Source: Paenibacillus peoriae | GTDB lineage: Bacteria > Bacillota > Bacilli > Paenibacillales > Paenibacillaceae | Direction: 5' to 3' | DNA length: 64,000 bases | Assembly: GCF_022531965.1 (NCBI RefSeq) | Contig: NZ_CP092831.1 | Location: 2,322,001-2,386,000, forward strand | Shown here: piece by piece, positions 15,803 to 25,589 of the stretch | Layout of the letters: every line of letters begins with the position of its first letter | Numbering within the stretch: the stretch's first letter is position 1 | The notes under the pieces: model-generated | What the model was told of the DNA's origin: nothing | Databases searched by the model: none | The model's input: the letters and a program-made list of their open reading frames with translations, nothing else | Position numbers and translations under genes: made by a program

Positions 15803-16131
15803 ATGAACGATATCATGGCGCAAGCTGGCGAGCTTAGACGAACAGGGCAAGCAGAGGAAGCACGAAAGCTTCTTTTGAAGGCATTAGAACAGCAGCAAAA
15901 TGATGCAGAATTGTGGTATCAGACCGCTTGGACACAGGAATGGACGAATTTCCGGATTACAGACCGTTTCGGGTATTTTACGTGATGGTATTATATAATC
16001 TGGGGGAATTCGGGAAAGCCATGCAGGAGCTGCTAATGGAGGTGGCTGAGACGACCTCGGATTTATCTACACAAGAGTACTCACGTGCCATTCAATATTA
16101 TGCAGATAAACTGGATCAGATCGAGACATAG
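15803..16131 (+). pseudogene. tetratricopeptide-repeat protein gene, internally deleted and frameshifted
   Basis: ATG 15803 behind TGGAGG opens a frame reading MNDIMAQAGELRRTGQAEEA and continuing to DAELWYQTAWT, the first TPR of a common about 160-residue Bacillales protein. It then runs into a stop at 15985. The C-terminal half of the same family (FRVFYVMVLYNLGEFGKAMQ, ending SRAIQYYADKLDQIE) continues in another frame from about 15945 to 16131. About 50-60 residues of the middle (second TPR) are missing at the junction. I read this as a deletion that also shifted the frame. Confidence 0.72.
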
Positions 16132-16182
16132 GTGGACCGGAGTGAGAGCATAAGCAGTAACGTATATATACGCTCGTACATA

Positions 16183-16233
16183 AAAAGATCACAGTCAGAG
16201 AGCAGTAATTCTCTTTCCTGACTGTGATCTTTT
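16183..16233. terminator. bidirectional terminator
   Basis: Perfect 16-bp stem AAAAGATCACAGTCAG / CTGACTGTGATCTTTT with A/T runs on both sides. It serves the TPR pseudogene and the convergent alsD. Confidence 0.92.
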
Positions 16234-16287
16234 GCTGTTTATTGTTTGGCTATAGGGTCTGTAAATTGATGAGTTAAATAGCTGCGA

Positions 16288-17034
16288 TTACTGCGCACCT
16301 TCAGTAACGGCGATTTCCTTCTCCAGGTTTTCTCTGGACAGGTTGGCCTTCAAGTAATCCGGGGTATCGGGCAGGACCAGGTGCAGATTGGATTTTTGAC
16401 AAATGCGGATGGTGCACTTTTCGACGATAAAATCAAAGACATGCCCACCCCCAGTGCGTTCATCGTTAATAAAATGCAGATGAAATCCGGCTACCCCAAT
16501 ACCTTGAGCATAGGCAGGTGTCCAAAAACCTGTAATCACCCCAGAAGCGTCGTTAAAAGAGAACGTAGGCTGAGATTTGGTCGCTTCGATAAAAGGTTTG
16601 TAAGGCTTCACCTGGTGAGGGACGGTACGTGTCTTTACTTCACGAAAAGTGCCATCCATACGGAAGGCATAGAACAGATTACGGCTTGGAAACAACTTTA
16701 ACAGCAGAGCTTCCAGCTCTTCACGATGCATGGGGCGGTCAATAGTATATGTGAAATCTTCATGGAAAAAGGTGACGGTGGAAAAAGGTGTGGTTTCTTC
16801 CGGTTTTACACGATGGGCCGTACCGTCTGGAAGCAAGTGATAGAATTCACCATCGAACGCGATCATCTCGCCATTCAGTTGATCAAAGGTACCAATCCCA
16901 AAATCCCCGTGCTTTTGCAACTCCTCAAAGGCAACAACTCCGTCATAAAGACCATCTAATAGAGCGAGCATAGTGGACGTTTGGTAAATATCATGGTCAG
17001 TTTCTTGCTTGGTTTCCAGTCCTGCAACGGTCAT
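16288..17034 (-). CDS. alsD: alpha-acetolactate decarboxylase
   Basis: 248 residues. Converts acetolactate to acetoin in the cytoplasm, second step of the acetoin/2,3-butanediol pathway. Zn ligands are His185, His187 and His198 in GFHLHFINDERTGGGH. It begins close to QTSTMLALLDGLYDG, the family start. It lies 164 bases downstream of alsS on the same strand without a terminator between, so alsS-alsD form an operon as in Bacillus. No alsR gene is present beside them here. Confidence 0.96.
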   Translation of the reverse strand: MTVAGLETKQETDHDIYQTSTMLALLDGLYDGVVAFEELQKHGDFGIGTFDQLNGEMIAFDGEFYHLLPDGTAHRVKPEETTPFSTVTFFHEDFTYTIDRPMHREELEALLLKLFPSRNLFYAFRMDGTFREVKTRTVPHQVKPYKPFIEATKSQPTFSFNDASGVITGFWTPAYAQGIGVAGFHLHFINDERTGGGHVFDFIVEKCTIRICQKSNLHLVLPDTPDYLKANLSRENLEKEIAVTEGAQ

Positions 17035-17197
17035 GGTAATACACTTCCTTTTGTAATTGTATGCATTTATTTTCTTTCTTTTTCAATAATAAACGTAAAT
17101 TTTCAGTAAATAACGAGAATAACTCAAAAAAATCATAAAAAATAACGTTTTGCTCCATAATTGTCACGAAAACGTCACGAGTAAGTCTTGGTAAAGG

Positions 17198-18898
17198 TTA
17201 GTTTAATTGATTTGGCAGCAGTTTACGTCCCAACTGGATATTATCTTGATAATTAATCGGGATATCAACAACCACAGGACCATCCGTATGAAGTGCCTGC
17301 TGCAATACACTTTCCAGTTCTTCAGGAGAGTGCACGCGTAATCCGGTGGCCCCGAAGCTTTCAGCATATTTCACTACATCAACATCTCCAAATTTTACAC
17401 CGGAAGTTCTGCCATATTTAATCTGTTGTTGAAATGCGACCATGTCATAGGTACCATCTCTCCATACGATATGCACTAGCGGAGAGTTAAGACGTACAGC
17501 GGTTTCGAGCTCCATGGATGAAAACAGAAATCCTCCGTCTCCAGAAATAGAAACGACTTTTTGACCGGGGTTGACGAGTGTGGCAGCAATCCCCCAAGGC
17601 AGTGCTACGCCCAACGTCTGCATTCCGTTGCTGAATAGAAGGCGCCGCGGTTCATACGAACGGAAATATCGTGCCATCCAAATGTAGTGTGAACCAACAT
17701 CACAGGTGACAGTGACATTATCGTCGATCAGGCTGCGCAGTGTACGAATAAATTGTAATGGATGAATCAGATAATCGTGACTGTGTACAGGAACAGCTTC
17801 TTGCTCGTTTAGATCATGACGAAGACGATTTAATTGGTCGCAGGAGGCTTTAGGTAGCTTTAAGGTAGGCAATTCTTCTGCAAGGCCACTCACAATCAGG
17901 GCTATATTCCCGATAAGCTCGTGATCAGGTTGATAATCATGATCAATATCTGCTTGATGATCATCCAGATGAATAAGGGTTCGGTTCGCAGGAATATTCC
18001 AGTTTTTTGGATCATATTCAATAGGATCATAGCCAATCGTCAGTACCAGATCTGCCGCTCCAAGAAGCATGTCACCCGGCTGATTATGGAACAGACCGAC
18101 TCTCCCAAAATAGTGGCTTTCCAGCTCCCGGGAAATGGCTCCAGCGGCCTGAAAGGTTTCAACCACAGGCAAATCCGTGTTTCGAATCAGTGCACGGATG
18201 GCTGCTGTAGCTTCGGGTGTGCTGGCTTTCATACCGAGAAGGAGTACGGGCAGCTTGGCTTTTTTGATTTGGCCTGCAACTTGTTTGATGAGCTCGGCGG
18301 GTGCGGTTCCAAGCTGGGGAAGGGAAACCTTCTCAATGGCGGTTACTTCGGATGACGAAGTCAACACGTCCTGCGGCAGACTGACAAATGTGGCTCCAGG
18401 CTGGGCTGAGGTCGCAATCCGAAATGCATTAGTAATTGCTTCCGGTACACTATCAGGATGTTCTACTTCTACACTGTACTTGGTGATGGGTTCGAAAAGT
18501 CCGGCGTTATCCATAGATTGATGCGTGCGTTTCAGGCGTTCTGATCTTGGGACTGCACCAGCAATGGCGACGACAGGATCACTCTCTGCATTAGCGGTGA
18601 CAAGTCCTGTCGCCAAGTTAGACGCGCCTGGACCGGAAGTAACAATGCATACGCCCGGTTTACCTGTTAAACGACCGACCGCTGCTGCCATAAAGGCGGC
18701 ATTTTGTTCATGACGGCATATGATCAATTCTGGACCCCGATCTTGAAGAACATCAAAAACAGAATCGATCTTGGCACCTGGAATGCCAAAAATATGCGTA
18801 ACCCCTTGCTTGATCAAACAATCGACAACAAGGTCGGCTCCTTTTGTATCGGATTTGGTTTTAGTTTTAGTTTGAACAGCTTGAACTTTGGTACTCAA
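17198..18898 (-). CDS. alsS: acetolactate synthase, catabolic
   Basis: 566 residues from TTG 18898; a GTG at 18907 is inside the ribosome site AGAGGTGG, which ends five bases before the TTG. Thiamine-diphosphate enzyme joining two pyruvates to acetolactate. It has the pyruvate-binding [12 protein letters not shown], the active-site HEQNAAFMA glutamate and the TPP motif [15 protein letters not shown] through to the conserved aspartate/asparagine region. No regulatory subunit is adjacent, as expected for the FAD-independent catabolic enzyme. Promoter at 18976-19003. Confidence 0.95.
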   Translation of the reverse strand: MSTKVQAVQTKTKTKSDTKGADLVVDCLIKQGVTHIFGIPGAKIDSVFDVLQDRGPELIICRHEQNAAFMAAAVGRLTGKPGVCIVTSGPGASNLATGLVTANAESDPVVAIAGAVPRSERLKRTHQSMDNAGLFEPITKYSVEVEHPDSVPEAITNAFRIATSAQPGATFVSLPQDVLTSSSEVTAIEKVSLPQLGTAPAELIKQVAGQIKKAKLPVLLLGMKASTPEATAAIRALIRNTDLPVVETFQAAGAISRELESHYFGRVGLFHNQPGDMLLGAADLVLTIGYDPIEYDPKNWNIPANRTLIHLDDHQADIDHDYQPDHELIGNIALIVSGLAEELPTLKLPKASCDQLNRLRHDLNEQEAVPVHSHDYLIHPLQFIRTLRSLIDDNVTVTCDVGSHYIWMARYFRSYEPRRLLFSNGMQTLGVALPWGIAATLVNPGQKVVSISGDGGFLFSSMELETAVRLNSPLVHIVWRDGTYDMVAFQQQIKYGRTSGVKFGDVDVVKYAESFGATGLRVHSPEELESVLQQALHTDGPVVVDIPINYQDNIQLGRKLLPNQLN

Positions 18899-18975
18899 TG
18901 CTACCACCTCTTCTTTTCATCTTTGAAATAAACCAATGAAATACTTTCAATGTAAAACAATGGATGTATATTACA

Positions 18976-19003
18976 ATTATAATGCAATAACTGGTATTTT
19001 CAA
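18976..19003 (-). promoter_or_regulatory. alsS promoter
   Basis: On the minus strand TTGAAA (19003-18998), a 16-base spacer and TATAAT (18981-18976), about 70 bases before the alsS start. Confidence 0.65.
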
Positions 19004-19036
19004 GAAAGAAATTTTCTGAAAAAAAGAGAAAAACAC

Positions 19037-19050
19037 ATAAAACGTTTTCA
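19037..19050. promoter_or_regulatory. AAAACGTTTTCA site upstream of alsS
   Basis: Read on the minus strand as TGAAAACGTTTTAT, close to the CcpA cre consensus, about 35 bases upstream of the alsS -35 box. The core is also the same as the LacI operators at 10865 and 10960. Which regulator binds cannot be decided from sequence. Confidence 0.4.
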
Positions 19051-19135
19051 AAGTTTGATTTATCGGGGAAAATTAAAAATTGTAGAAATTTCTTTTGGTA
19101 TCAGCTATCGGGAAAATATAGAACAGATCTGCTCC

Positions 19136-19159
19136 AAATGGCAGTAGGCCATTTTTTTT
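19136..19159 (+). terminator. orphan terminator between alsS and uxaC
   Basis: AAATGGC / GCCATTT with a 5-base loop and a T8 tract on the plus strand. No plus-strand gene precedes it within 2.9 kb, so it would end only a short RNA or antisense transcript. Confidence 0.6.
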
Positions 19160-19220
19160 ATTCGCTCACATGATAAAAATCACTTTCGTCTACAAAGGAT
19201 AGCGGTTACAATGTAATTGT

Positions 19221-19234
19221 TGTTAACGTAAACA
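19221..19234 (+). promoter_or_regulatory. ExuR-type operator O1 (uxaC)
   Basis: TGTTAACGTAAACA, a near-perfect palindrome, 10 bases downstream of a TACAAT -10 hexamer (19206-19211). Shares TGTTAACGT with O2, O3 and O4. Confidence 0.7.
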
Positions 19235-19370
19235 TTAAATTTAAAGTGAAGTAATCCGGCTTGAAATGATGTGCAGGTATCGTATTACAGCTATATCATC
19301 TTGCCTAATCACGAGATCTGCTATGTGGTGGAGAATGCTATTATTGAAAACGAGTACAGTACAAGCATTT

Positions 19371-19386
19371 TTGTTAACGTTAACAA
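19371..19386 (+). promoter_or_regulatory. ExuR-type operator O2 (uxaC)
   Basis: Perfect 16-bp palindrome TTGTTAACGTTAACAA, 40 bases before the uxaC start codon; centred 151 bases from O1. Confidence 0.8.
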
Positions 19387-19425
19387 TTTGTTGAGAAACA
19401 CGATTATAGAAGGGATGAGAAAGTA

Positions 19426-20850
19426 ATGACTAAAGCGTTTTTAGACGAAAACTTTTTGTTGAGCAATCCAACGGCTGAAATCTTGTATCATCAGTACGCC
19501 AAGGATATGCCGATTATTGACTATCATTGTCATTTAAGTCCACAAGAAATTTATGAAAATAAAGCGTTCAAGAATATTACGGAAGCTTGGTTGTACGGAG
19601 ACCATTACAAGTGGAGACTTATGCGGGCCAATGGGGTTGAGGAACGCCTGATTACGGGGGATGGCGAAGATTATGACAAGTTTATGGCTTGGGCCAAAAC
19701 CGTACCTACACTAATCGGCAATCCGCTGTACCATTGGACGCATTTGGAGCTTCAACGCTTTTTTGGTGTCTTTGAGCTGCTGAATGAACAGAACGCACCA
19801 GTGATCTGGGAAAAGGTAAACCAAAAGCTGCAGGGAAAAGGCTTTGGCGCACGTGATCTGATTGTGAACTCGAAGGTAACTGTGGTGTGCACCACGGATG
19901 ATCCGACAGACCATCTCGAATACCACAAACAAATCAGCAAGCTGACCGATTTCCCAGTCGCAGTGTTGCCAAGCTTTCGTCCCGACAAGGCTTTGGAGAT
20001 AAATCGCGAAACTTTCCGGCCTTGGGTGGCTCGGTTGGGTGAAGTCAGCGGACTGGATGTTTCTGGCCTGGAAGGATTTTTGAATGCGCTGGCGAGCCGG
20101 GTGCGCCATTTCCATGCTGCCGGAGGCCGAGTATCTGATCATGCGCTGGATACTGTAGTCTATGAAGAAACGACACGGGAGGAAGCTGCAGCCATATTCA
20201 ATAAGGCGCTGGAGGAAGGCCATGTGACTCCTTTAGAGGAGGCGAAATATAAATCGTACGTTCTGGTTTTCCTTGGCAAACAGTATGCAGAACATGGCTG
20301 GGCTATGCAATACCATATCCACGCACTGCGTAATAACAACACTACTATGTTCCGTCAATTGGGACCGGATACAGGCTACGATGCCGTAAATGATGGCTCT
20401 ATCGCTCGTCCATTGGCGGCATTGCTGGACGCACAGGAGCTGGCAGGAGGATTACCGAGAACCATTTTGTATTCGCTTAATTCGGTTGATTATCCAGTAC
20501 TGGCAAGTCTCGCGGGTTGTTTCCAATCCGGTGGAAATGTGGGGAAAATCCAGTTTGGCACGGCATGGTGGTATAACGACCATATCGAAGGTATGCAGGA
20601 GCAGATGAAGTTGCTGGCTAACTACGGGGTGCTGTCCCGCTTTATTGGTATGCTGACGGATTCCCGCAGCTTCCTCTCCTACACACGCCATGAATATTTC
20701 CGCCGTATACTCTGTGACTTAATTGGAACGTGGGTTCAGGAGGGTAAGGCGCCTGAGGATCTGGAGCTGCTCGGAGCCATGGTACAAAACATTTGCTACA
20801 ACAACGCCGAGCAATATTTTAATTTCCCAACGGTTGTTCATAGTAAGTGA
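19426..20850 (+). CDS. uxaC: glucuronate (uronate) isomerase
   Basis: 474 residues. Isomerises D-glucuronate to D-fructuronate and D-galacturonate to D-tagaturonate, first step of hexuronate breakdown. Amidohydrolase-type metal site motif IDYHCHLSP near residues 35-43, and the family segments TTDDPTDHLEYHK, AMQYHIHALRNNNT and GGNVGKIQFGTAWWYNDH. ATG 19426 follows GAAGGGATGAGAA. First gene of uxaC-yjmB-exuR, with two operators upstream. Confidence 0.97.
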   Translation: MTKAFLDENFLLSNPTAEILYHQYAKDMPIIDYHCHLSPQEIYENKAFKNITEAWLYGDHYKWRLMRANGVEERLITGDGEDYDKFMAWAKTVPTLIGNPLYHWTHLELQRFFGVFELLNEQNAPVIWEKVNQKLQGKGFGARDLIVNSKVTVVCTTDDPTDHLEYHKQISKLTDFPVAVLPSFRPDKALEINRETFRPWVARLGEVSGLDVSGLEGFLNALASRVRHFHAAGGRVSDHALDTVVYEETTREEAAAIFNKALEEGHVTPLEEAKYKSYVLVFLGKQYAEHGWAMQYHIHALRNNNTTMFRQLGPDTGYDAVNDGSIARPLAALLDAQELAGGLPRTILYSLNSVDYPVLASLAGCFQSGGNVGKIQFGTAWWYNDHIEGMQEQMKLLANYGVLSRFIGMLTDSRSFLSYTRHEYFRRILCDLIGTWVQEGKAPEDLELLGAMVQNICYNNAEQYFNFPTVVHSK

Positions 20851-20893
20851 AACTACGCCCTAAGGCGAGGACTCACTAACTTCATAAGAAAGG

Positions 20894-20933
20894 GCTCTTA
20901 CCGGGAGCTTGTTTCAAAACTCCCGGTAAGAGC
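20894..20933 (+). promoter_or_regulatory. intercistronic hairpin
   Basis: Perfect 14-bp stem GCTCTTACCGGGAG / CTCCCGGTAAGAGC with a 12-base loop and no T-run. It lies between uxaC and the transporter gene, suited to protecting or attenuating the message rather than full termination. Confidence 0.7.
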
Positions 20934-21025
20934 AATTAAAAATAAAATAGTTATCAACTGAGGATTTTGCAAAATCCAGAACTAATTTTGTGAAATTAAT
21001 TACAAACAAAGAGGAGTGTGTAGGT

Positions 21026-22426
21026 ATGGGAGTGCCTATCGTGCAGGAGAACGTCCAAACTGACAACAAGACAGGCGAGCATATTAGCCTGAAAGAAAAG
21101 ATTTCGTATGGTATGGGTGACTTTGGAAACGGATTCATGTTTGATTTGGGGCAGTTGTATTTGCTGAAATTTTTTACAGATGTAGCAGGGGTTTCTGCAG
21201 GAGCCGCCGCAGGCATTTTCTTGGTCAGCAAGCTATTTGCCGCCGTCTGTGATCCCATTGTCGGGTCCTTTGTTGATTATCGCAAACATATCGGTACACG
21301 TGGAAAATTTAGACCTTTTCTTATTGTTGGAAGCGTTATCCTTGCAATTCTTACGGTTCTAACCTTTATATCGCCGAATATTTCACCCACAGGAAAACTC
21401 ATTTACGCCTATGCGTCCTATATGATCTGGGGGATCGGCTACTCTATTGTAAATATTCCATACGGCTCGCTAGGTGCCGCTATTACACAGGATACTCATC
21501 AGCGTGCTTCATTGTCATCTTTCCGTCAGGCGGGATCGCTGGGCGCATTATTCGTCACCAGTGTCGTTGTCATGCCGCTTATTTTACTATTTCCTAACCA
21601 CCATGTTGGCTATCCGGTTGTGATGGGGATTATGTCACTCATTGGTGTGATCGCTTTCATCATATGTTACCGAGGAACGAAAGAACGTATTATTAGCCAG
21701 TCCGGGCCAAAAGAGAAGCTATCTATAGGCGTTATTGTGCATACTTTTACGAATAACAAGCCTTTGCTGGTGCTCGTTTTGATGACGATTTTCACTATAT
21801 CCGCGTACAATATTAAGTCCGCTCTGCTGATCTATTTTGCCGAATATAACTTGGGGCATGTAGAGTTAATGGCTTATATGAATTTTATTATTATCGGTTC
21901 GTCGCTACTGGGTGTATTGTTCCTGCCCAAGCTGGTACGGCGTTTCGGTAAACGAAAAACAGCCATACTGGGGATGCTGGTTAGTGTCATTGCCGACTCC
22001 ATTAACTTTTTTATGCCTTCAAATGTATACATTTTCACAATCTTGGCCAGTATTTCGTTCATTGGTATTAGTATTCCTAACGGGGTGACCTGGGCATTCG
22101 TGTCCGATATTATTGATTATGGCGAATGGTCATCCGGGGAGCGTAAGGAAGGGATTACTTACTCGTTATTTAACTTTTCACGTAAGTTGGCTCAATCCTT
22201 GTCTGGCTTTCTATCGGGTATTGGACTAGCGCTCATCGGGTATGTTCCGAATGTGGTTCAGTCCTCTGGAACCCTGCTTGGGATCAAAGCATTACTTTGT
22301 CTCTATCCGGCTGTTGCCCTGGCTTTGGCCATGCTGGTCATCGGTAAAATGTACAAGCTGACGGACAGCAGACATGCAGAAATGGTTCAAGAATTACAGC
22401 GTCGACATGCGGACAACCGCGTATAA
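21026..22426 (+). CDS. yjmB: GPH-family symporter, probable hexuronate/uronide uptake (YjmB-like)
   Basis: 466 residues with about twelve helices. GPH family features: ISLKEKISYGMGDFGNGF, FAAVCDPIVGSFVDYRKHIGTRGKFRPF, VNIPYGSLGAAITQDT and SDIIDYGEWSSGERKEG. ATG 21026 lies 9 bases behind GAGGAG (21011-21016). Its position between uxaC and the LacI regulator equals that of yjmB beside uxaC in the Bacillus exu operon, so uptake of galacturonate, glucuronate or an oligouronide is inferred. Related to, but clearly distinct from, the symporter at 11020. Confidence 0.88.
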   Translation: MGVPIVQENVQTDNKTGEHISLKEKISYGMGDFGNGFMFDLGQLYLLKFFTDVAGVSAGAAAGIFLVSKLFAAVCDPIVGSFVDYRKHIGTRGKFRPFLIVGSVILAILTVLTFISPNISPTGKLIYAYASYMIWGIGYSIVNIPYGSLGAAITQDTHQRASLSSFRQAGSLGALFVTSVVVMPLILLFPNHHVGYPVVMGIMSLIGVIAFIICYRGTKERIISQSGPKEKLSIGVIVHTFTNNKPLLVLVLMTIFTISAYNIKSALLIYFAEYNLGHVELMAYMNFIIIGSSLLGVLFLPKLVRRFGKRKTAILGMLVSVIADSINFFMPSNVYIFTILASISFIGISIPNGVTWAFVSDIIDYGEWSSGERKEGITYSLFNFSRKLAQSLSGFLSGIGLALIGYVPNVVQSSGTLLGIKALLCLYPAVALALAMLVIGKMYKLTDSRHAEMVQELQRRHADNRV

Positions 22427-22513
22427 TTTGTGAAAGTCTTCTTTTCCGGGCGGCTCCTGTGGTATGGTGGGTATATAATTTTTTTAGAGCCTCACTAAGG
22501 AAAGGATACGTAT

Positions 22514-23518
22514 ATGGCAGCTACCATTAAAGACATTGCCAAATTGGCTAATGTTTCCCATACAACCGTCTCCCGGGCGCTCAATAACAGCCCGCTGATT
22601 AAAGAAGATACGAAACGCAAAATTATGGAGTTGGCAGAGCAACTCAATTACATTCCAAATTTTAATGCCAAAAGCCTAGTTCTCCAGCGCTCGCATACGA
22701 TTGGCTTGTTTTTCACCAGTATTTCAGAAGGCACAAGCTCCAGTTTTTTTGCCGATACCATCCGCGGTGTTAATCATGTCATTGGGGTAGATTACAATCT
22801 GTTTGTGCGAGGAATTGACGATTACGCTGATTTTTCGGCCATACACCGCAAGCGTTTTGATGGTATCATTCTGATGAGCCAGAGCGAGGCGGACAACCCT
22901 TTTATTTATCATGTGCTCGGTCAAGGCATTCCGCTTGTTGTTCTGAATCGGCAGGTGTCCGGGGCGGGGATTGTAAACGTGATTTCTAATGATAAAGAAG
23001 GGTCCTATGAAGCGGTCTCCTTTCTCGTTGAAAGTGGGCATGAACGCATTGCGATCATCGAAGGGGTAGAAGGCTTCAAGTCTACCCAGCAACGCCGCGA
23101 GGGTTTTATGAATGCGTTGATTGATAGTGGTAAGCCCATTCGACATGAATATATCGTGCAAGGTCATTATGATACTGAAAGTGGTAGCCAGGCAATGAAG
23201 CAATTGCTTTCCTTGCAGGAGCCGCCGACAGCGGTATTTTGCTCTAACGATGATATGGCTATTGGGGCAATGAATGCGGTATTCGAAAACGGCTTGAAGG
23301 TACCAGAGGATATCTCTGTCATTGGTTTTGACGATATCGGGTTCTCAATGTATACGACTCCACCGTTAACAACAGTCAAAAGACCGATTGAGCAGATTAG
23401 CGAGCGCGGAGCCGCCTGCATTCTGGAACGAATTCAGTCACCGTCCAATGAGGGCGAGCTTATATTTATGGAGACCGCGCTCATGAAGCGGAAATCAACG
23501 GCAGGCAGACCACACTAA
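22514..23518 (+). CDS. exuR: LacI-family repressor of hexuronate genes (ExuR-like)
   Basis: 334 residues: HTH TIKDIAKLANVSHTTVSRAL at the N-terminus, then a sugar-sensor domain with SGAGIVNVISNDKEGSYEAV, TAVFCSNDDMAIGAMNAV and ISVIGFDDIGFS. AAGGAAAGG precedes ATG 22514. Last gene of the uxaC operon. Four TGTTAACGT-type sites in front of this operon and of uxaB-uxaA are its likely targets, released by a hexuronate intermediate. Confidence 0.9.
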   Translation: MAATIKDIAKLANVSHTTVSRALNNSPLIKEDTKRKIMELAEQLNYIPNFNAKSLVLQRSHTIGLFFTSISEGTSSSFFADTIRGVNHVIGVDYNLFVRGIDDYADFSAIHRKRFDGIILMSQSEADNPFIYHVLGQGIPLVVLNRQVSGAGIVNVISNDKEGSYEAVSFLVESGHERIAIIEGVEGFKSTQQRREGFMNALIDSGKPIRHEYIVQGHYDTESGSQAMKQLLSLQEPPTAVFCSNDDMAIGAMNAVFENGLKVPEDISVIGFDDIGFSMYTTPPLTTVKRPIEQISERGAACILERIQSPSNEGELIFMETALMKRKSTAGRPH

Positions 23519-23543
23519 GTTTCGTTTGATTAACAGGTAGGCC

Positions 23544-23586
23544 AAAGGGGCAGAAACCATGCGAGACTTATGGTTTCTGCCCCTTT
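23544..23586. terminator. bidirectional terminator exuR/poxB
   Basis: Perfect 17-bp stem AAAGGGGCAGAAACCAT / ATGGTTTCTGCCCCTTT between convergent genes. Confidence 0.85.
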
Positions 23587-23617
23587 TAGGCTGAAATGCG
23601 TTCTGCTTCGTCTATAT

Positions 23618-25342
23618 TTAACGAAAGAGATTGGTTTTAGCCAGTTCTACAATCTCGTCACCACGTCCGTTTAGCATCGCTTTCATCATCCACAGTGTAA
23701 ATCCTTCTGCTTGTTTAAGATTAATTTTGGGTGGCATGGATAGCTCCTGACGGTTCACCACCACGTCTACCACAACAGGGCCATCATGAGCCAATGCTTG
23801 CTGAATGGCATCTTCCAGCATGGTCGGATCTTCAACCCGGATGCCCTTGAGTCCCATGGCTTGCGCTACAGCACCAAAATCAGGATTCACCAGTTCAGTA
23901 CCGTTTTCCAGAAATCCGGCCGCTTTCATTTCCAGCTCGACAAAACCGAGAGCGCCATTATTGAAAACAATGACTTTGATAGGCAGATGATGCTGCTTCA
24001 GGGTGAGCAGGTCGCCCATCAGCATCGTGAGTCCGCCATCGCCTGAGAGGGCAATCACTTGTCGGTCAGGCTCAGTGGCCTGTGCTCCAATCGCTTGTGG
24101 TAACGCATTTGCCATCGTACCATGGTTGAACGATCCGAGAAGCCGGCGCTGACCGTTCATCTGCAAATAACGCGCCGCCCATACAGTGGGAGTACCGACA
24201 TCACAGGTGAAAATAGCATTTTCCTGCGCGGCGTCACTGATGACCTTGGCGAGATATTGCGGATGGATCGGCGTATGACCTGGTTTACCGACAGCAAGGT
24301 CATCCAACTCCTGGCGTACCTTGGTATAGTGGGAGACGGTTTTCTCTAGATGCTTGGAATCATGCTCTGATGTTAAATGCGGTAGCAGCATTTCCAACGT
24401 GGCTTTTACATCCCCACATAAACCATACGTTAACGGAGTACGTCTGCCAAGATGGGCTGGCTCTATATCTACCTGTAGGACAATCGCATCTTCAGGGTAA
24501 AATTGTCTGTAAGGGAAGTCTGTTCCGAGCATAAGTAGGACGTCACAATCCATCATCGCATGGTACCCGGAAGAATACCCGATCAGTCCCGTTAATCCAG
24601 CATAATAAGGGTTGTCATACTCCAGATATTCCTTGCCTCGCAGAGCGGATACCATGGGGGATTTTAACTTGTCACATAGCTGCATGAGCAATTCATGAGA
24701 TTGTGAACAGCCGGCGCCGCATAGTAGCGTAATTCGTTTGCCTTGATTCAAATATTCGGCCAGTCGGGAAATTTCGGAAGCTGACGGATGCACTACAGGT
24801 GTAGTGGGATGGTAGACATGTTCAGGGACGGGTACCTTTTCCGCCCCCAATGCTGCTACATCACCGGGAAGAACAATGACGGAGACACCTGAACGTGAAA
24901 CTGCCTGTTGAATGGCCATGGTCACCGTTCTGGGAATTTGACGCGGTGTCGTAATAACTTCACAGAAGTGACTGCATTCTCCGAAAAGATGTTCAGGATG
25001 CGTCGCTTGAAAATATTCGCTTCCGATTTCGTCGCTTGGAATGTGAGCGGCAATAGCCAGTACAGGCACACGATTGCGGTGACAATCATATAAACCATTA
25101 ATCAGATGCAAATTTCCGGGACCACTGCTTCCGGCACATACAGCAATGCTGCCACTAAGGTCAGCATCCGCTCCGGCTGCAAAGGCAGCCACTTCTTCGT
25201 GCCTTACATGAATCCATTCGATTTGACCATTGCTGCGAATGGAATCCACCATATTATTTAGAGAATCTCCAACAATGCCATAAATCCGCTTGACCCCTGC
25301 ATTGACCAAAACTTGTACAATAGTATCTGCAATTGTCTTCAT
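23618..25342 (-). CDS. poxB: thiamine-dependent pyruvate oxidase / pyruvate dehydrogenase (quinone), YdaP type
   Basis: 574 residues, FAD- and TPP-binding. GIVGDSLNNMVD and HVRHEEVAAFAAGADA give the active-site glutamate; SGDGGLTMLMGDL is the TPP/Mg motif. This subgroup (E. coli PoxB, Bacillus YdaP) decarboxylates pyruvate to acetate and passes electrons to membrane quinone through a C-terminal peptide. The last residues here (MMKAMLNGRGDEIVELAKTN region) fit such a tail. GGAGGAAC precedes ATG 25342. It sits between the two hexuronate operons on the opposite strand, apparently unrelated to them apart from pyruvate as common product. Confidence 0.9.
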   Translation of the reverse strand: MKTIADTIVQVLVNAGVKRIYGIVGDSLNNMVDSIRSNGQIEWIHVRHEEVAAFAAGADADLSGSIAVCAGSSGPGNLHLINGLYDCHRNRVPVLAIAAHIPSDEIGSEYFQATHPEHLFGECSHFCEVITTPRQIPRTVTMAIQQAVSRSGVSVIVLPGDVAALGAEKVPVPEHVYHPTTPVVHPSASEISRLAEYLNQGKRITLLCGAGCSQSHELLMQLCDKLKSPMVSALRGKEYLEYDNPYYAGLTGLIGYSSGYHAMMDCDVLLMLGTDFPYRQFYPEDAIVLQVDIEPAHLGRRTPLTYGLCGDVKATLEMLLPHLTSEHDSKHLEKTVSHYTKVRQELDDLAVGKPGHTPIHPQYLAKVISDAAQENAIFTCDVGTPTVWAARYLQMNGQRRLLGSFNHGTMANALPQAIGAQATEPDRQVIALSGDGGLTMLMGDLLTLKQHHLPIKVIVFNNGALGFVELEMKAAGFLENGTELVNPDFGAVAQAMGLKGIRVEDPTMLEDAIQQALAHDGPVVVDVVVNRQELSMPPKINLKQAEGFTLWMMKAMLNGRGDEIVELAKTNLFR

Positions 25343-25524
25343 AGATGTTCCTCCTGCCTAGTAAGTAGTGTTATCCTGCCCGTGCTTTCTTGCGTCTATT
25401 CTCCTGAAAAGTATATAAGGACAAGGTCTCGGATAGGGTGATAGTTAGCCTTAACCGTCTTGGCTCAGCAGCGAAACAACAGAAAGAGGTCCATATACTT
25501 GCTGGTTGTTATGCAAAACTCTTA

Positions 25525-25538
25525 TGTTAACGTGTTCA
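25525..25538 (+). promoter_or_regulatory. ExuR-type operator O3 (uxaB)
   Basis: TGTTAACGTGTTCA: the left half is identical to O1/O2, the right half degenerate. 65 bases (centre to centre) from O4. Confidence 0.65.
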
Positions 25539-25589
25539 TATTATTGTCATTATTATTTTTATAAAGTAAAAATGTTGAGAAAACTATTT

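Noticed and set aside
19037-19050. Assigning this site to the LacI regulator at 9689
   Set aside because: The core matches the LacI operators but also cre; 8 kb distance and the alsS context favour CcpA. Left undecided.
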